The notes below the pieces were generated by a model. The model was not told where the DNA came from and ran no database searches. It saw only the letters and a program-made list of their open reading frames with translations. A stretch of DNA of 7,372 bases, from positions 3,709-11,080 of the forward strand of contig DUGW01000206.1 of NCBI GenBank assembly GCA_013331125.1. Direction: 5' to 3'. The position numbers and the translations under genes are program-made. Source of the DNA: Candidatus Woesearchaeota archaeon. GTDB taxonomy: Archaea; Nanoarchaeota; Nanoarchaeia; Woesearchaeales; UBA11576. Of this stretch, positions 5,482 through 7,372 are shown in pieces (within the stretch, counting starts at the first letter, position 1; each line of letters begins with the position of its first letter).

Positions 5482-6564
5482 ATGTCCGAAGGAAAAAGAA
5501 AGGAAGAGTTATCTGACCCATCCGACCAGATAGAGGATACAGAAGAGAATCTCAATAACGGCAACTCTCCTCTGAAGCTCGACAACAAGGACAAAGAGAT
5601 CCTTCGTCTTCTGAATGAGAATGCCAGGCTGACTTCAAAGTCTATCGGCCAGGCGACTAATATCTCTCGTGAGGTCGCTGATTACCGCATCAAGCGCCTG
5701 ATGAAGAATGGCCTCATATCTGGCTACATCACTCTTGTGTCTGACCGTAAGCTCGGCTACGAGACATACCTCATACTTCTTCAGCTGCAGAGCTATACAA
5801 AGGACGATGAGCAGAGGATCATCGATTACCTGAAGAACCACCCTTATTCCAAATGGGTCCTTAAATGCTCAGGTGACTGGGATATCCAGTTGGTCATCGT
5901 CGCCAAGAACAAGAATCATCTGGCCAAGATCATCGATGAGATCGATAACTTCTGCGGTAAGAACCTGCGCAAGATTGACCTTACAATAATCATAAACCTG
6001 CTTGTCGGTGAGAACCTTACGTTCCTCATGCCAAAGAAAGGCAAGGACATCAAGACTCTCCCTCCTATCGAGAAGGAGATCTCTTATGCTATCGCTGACA
6101 TCGATGACAAGGACAAGAAGCTGCTGAAGGCGATATCGACGGATGCCCGTGCGCCTATCGTCAAGATCTCGCAGGATGTCGGGCTTAGCGCTGACGCCAC
6201 CAACCTACGTCTGAAGAAGCTCCAGAAGATAGGCGTCATCAAGAAGTTCCAGACTGTCGTCGACCAGTCAAAGCTTAACTACCTGCTCTACTCGGTCTTC
6301 ATGAAGATCAACAATTACTCTCCGCACAGGGAGTCTCAGATAAGGACTTTTTTCCATTCACTGCCTGACATCACTTTCGCAGAGCGTATACTTGGCAATT
6401 GGGATATGCGTCTCCAGATTTCGTGCGCGACTCCTCAGGAGCTTGAGACCATCCTCCAGAAGGTGAGGGAGTTCCTCAGCGCCGACCTTAAGTATTACAA
6501 CTCCGCATTGATGCTCAAGGAGTTCAAGAGGGTCTCGTATCCTAAGGGCATGATGCAGGAATGA
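5482..6564 (+). CDS. Tandem-duplicated Lrp/AsnC-family transcriptional regulator
   Basis: This is a 360-residue DNA-binding regulator, about twice the usual 150-residue Lrp length because the HTH plus effector-domain unit occurs twice. Unit 1 starts at L-D-N-K-D-K-E-I-L-R-L-L (33-44), with a winged HTH to about 83. Its RAM-like domain (about 92-183) contains C-S-G-D-W-D-I-Q-L. Unit 2 starts at I-D-D-K-D-K-K-L-L-K-A-I (207-218) and has the matching L-G-N-W-D-M-R-L (304-311). The first 30 residues are acidic and polar, probably disordered. The second HTH recognition region (S-A-D-A-T-N-L-R-L-K-K-L) differs from the first (S-R-E-V-A-D-Y-R-I-K-R-L), so the halves may read different half-sites. 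A covalently linked pair could fold as an Lrp dimer. Its own promoter carries an inverted repeat, suggesting autoregulation; the ligand is unknown. It is transcribed divergently from the DUF371-HAD operon. Confidence 0.9.
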   Translation: MSEGKRKEELSDPSDQIEDTEENLNNGNSPLKLDNKDKEILRLLNENARLTSKSIGQATNISREVADYRIKRLMKNGLISGYITLVSDRKLGYETYLILLQLQSYTKDDEQRIIDYLKNHPYSKWVLKCSGDWDIQLVIVAKNKNHLAKIIDEIDNFCGKNLRKIDLTIIINLLVGENLTFLMPKKGKDIKTLPPIEKEISYAIADIDDKDKKLLKAISTDARAPIVKISQDVGLSADATNLRLKKLQKIGVIKKFQTVVDQSKLNYLLYSVFMKINNYSPHRESQIRTFFHSLPDITFAERILGNWDMRLQISCATPQELETILQKVREFLSADLKYYNSALMLKEFKRVSYPKGMMQE

Positions 6565-6609
6565 ACCTGACCGGATAAGCAAGCGACTGGATAGACAAGA
6601 TTGATGCCC

Positions 6610-6634
6610 GGTCATTGACCCGTCCTGACGACGG
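6610..6634 (+). other. Small inverted repeats in the leader of the exchanger gene
   Basis: GGTCATTGACC (6610-6620) is an odd-length palindrome. It is followed by a 5-bp stem, CCGTC (6620-6624) with GACGG (6630-6634), around a five-base loop. No T-tract follows, so this is not a normal terminator. The 99-bp gap between the Lrp stop and the exchanger start has no convincing TATA box. Confidence 0.3.
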
Positions 6635-6651
6635 AAGATGCACAAGAAAAA

Positions 6652-6660
6652 GAGGGTGAT
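6652..6660 (+). promoter_or_regulatory. Shine-Dalgarno site that sets a TTG start
   Basis: GAGGGTGAT is close to the GGAGGTGAT complement of the archaeal 16S 3' end. It lies just before the in-frame stop at 6661-6663 and the TTG at 6664. Because the frame is closed at 6661, the gene cannot begin further upstream. Confidence 0.65.
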
Positions 6661-6663
6661 TGA

Positions 6664-7372
6664 TTGTTTCTTGAGATCATTTTTTTGATTATAGGTGTTG
6701 CCGGTGTATGGCTGAGTTCTGAGCTTGTCATCCATGCATCCCAAGTCATCGCGCATCGTCTCAAGATATCTGAATCGTTCATTGGTCTTACTGTCCTCTC
6801 GATTGGCACGACACTTCCTGAGCTCGGCACCCATATAATGTCTTCTATCGCTATCCTCCAGGGCAAGAACCTGTCTGACATCGCGGTCAGCACTAATATA
6901 GGTTCTAACATCGTCCAGATAACTGCGATCCTGGGCATAGTGGCCCTTTTCCTGAAGGTCAAGGCACATAAGGAATTCCTTGACAAGGACTATGTGGTGA
7001 TGCTGGGGGCGATTGTCCTTCTCTTCATCCTTGGCCTCGACGGCAGGTACAACCGTCTTGATCGTTTCTTCCTTGTCATGCTTTACATAGTCTACCTTGC
7101 CTATCTTGGCAAGACTGAGCATTTCGTCGAGAAGATTGAGCATAATTACAAGAAGGGCAAGGTCATCCTCTTGACACTTTCGATACCTTTCGGCATCGCC
7201 CTACTGTTGGGTTCGGCCCAGCTTGCGATAATGAATGCTGACAGGATCGCCACGCTTCTTCAGGTCAAGGATACTCTCATAGGTGCCTTGGTCCTTGGCA
7301 TCGGTACTGCTCTTCCTGAGCTTGCTGCTGCTCTTGTCGCTATCAAGCGCGGATCTACTGAGATGTCTATCG
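6664..7372 (+). CDS. CaCA-family sodium/calcium exchanger-like membrane protein (3' end outside window)
   Basis: 236 residues are visible and the frame is still open at the window edge. The protein is an inner-membrane antiporter of the Ca2+:cation (YrbG/TIGR00367) type, likely moving Ca2+ or another cation against Na+ or H+. The first alpha repeat has G-L-T-V-L-S-I-G-T-T-L-P-E (41-53) and N-I-G-S-N-I (78-83). The second has I-G-A-L-V-L-G-I-G-T-A-L-P-E (206-219). The G-T-x-x-P-E ion-binding signature is therefore present in both. Hydrophobic helices lie near 4-22, 39-62, 76-98, 109-125, 134-149, 167-189 and 205-228, joined by a short charged loop (150-166), as in prokaryotic members. The usual G-N before the first I-G-S-N is replaced by S-T. 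The start is TTG, supported by the Shine-Dalgarno site; the first in-frame ATG (6838) would remove the first helix and the first P-E motif. It is same-strand with the Lrp gene and may be co-transcribed. Confidence 0.85.
   Translation, partial: MFLEIIFLIIGVAGVWLSSELVIHASQVIAHRLKISESFIGLTVLSIGTTLPELGTHIMSSIAILQGKNLSDIAVSTNIGSNIVQITAILGIVALFLKVKAHKEFLDKDYVVMLGAIVLLFILGLDGRYNRLDRFFLVMLYIVYLAYLGKTEHFVEKIEHNYKKGKVILLTLSIPFGIALLLGSAQLAIMNADRIATLLQVKDTLIGALVLGIGTALPELAAALVAIKRGSTEMSI

Noticed and set aside
6358..7143. Minus-strand 261-codon ORF across the lrp end and the exchanger start
   Set aside because: It is antisense to the conserved second Lrp unit and to the G-T-x-x-P-E exchanger frame, so it is a shadow of both.
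1..7372. CRISPR array, tRNA, rRNA or insertion sequence
   Set aside because: No spaced identical repeats of CRISPR length, no cloverleaf with a CCA-type acceptor, and no transposase motifs were seen. The only tandem repeats are the 11-bp units near 5312-5367.

Overview
The window looks archaeal. TATA-like boxes sit about 27 bases upstream of several start codons, leaving almost no 5' leader. The gene set also points that way: a DUF371 domain, an MCT-1-type PUA protein, an archaeal NOL1/NOP2-type PUA protein and a double-length Lrp/AsnC regulator. Small genes, mixed leaderless and Shine-Dalgarno starts and several unrecognised ORFs would fit a DPANN lineage such as Woesearchaeota, but this placement is inference and no rRNA is present to test it.

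Layout. Positions 1-417 (+) hold the 3' end of a protein resembling the C-terminal part of LolA-like lipoprotein carriers. A hairpin and a T-rich tract follow. At 481-957 (+) is a PUA-domain RNA-binding protein of the RsmF C-terminal type (COG3270). Three minus-strand genes then occupy 3611 down to 990. The first, 2994-3611, is unrecognised and has its own promoter. The second, 1649-2902, is a 417-residue protein in which I read a divergent RelA/SpoT-type nucleotidyltransferase domain plus three CxxC pairs. The third, 990-1643, is an unrecognised 217-residue protein placed five bases after it with a clear Shine-Dalgarno sequence. The last two form a two-gene operon and are the most interesting part of the window.

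Another minus-strand operon runs from 5309 to 3742. It encodes a DUF371-HAD phosphatase fusion and, through an ATGA stop/start overlap, an MCT-1-like PUA protein. A 172-bp divergent control region (5310-5481) separates it from a 360-residue tandem Lrp/AsnC regulator (5482-6564, +). That region carries three exact 11-bp tandem repeats, a second repeat pair of the same period, and an inverted repeat just upstream of the regulator's TATA box. At the right edge, a CaCA-family cation exchanger starts at a TTG (6664, +) with a good Shine-Dalgarno sequence and runs out of the window.

Functionally, the two PUA proteins belong to translation or ribosome biogenesis. The three-gene block between them looks like accessory material. 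If the RelA/SpoT reading is right, the operon may make or sense an alarmone-like nucleotide, or act as a small nucleotide-synthetase toxin or defence cassette; its partner's role cannot be read from sequence. The Lrp protein may control its own promoter and perhaps the divergent HAD operon and the exchanger behind it.
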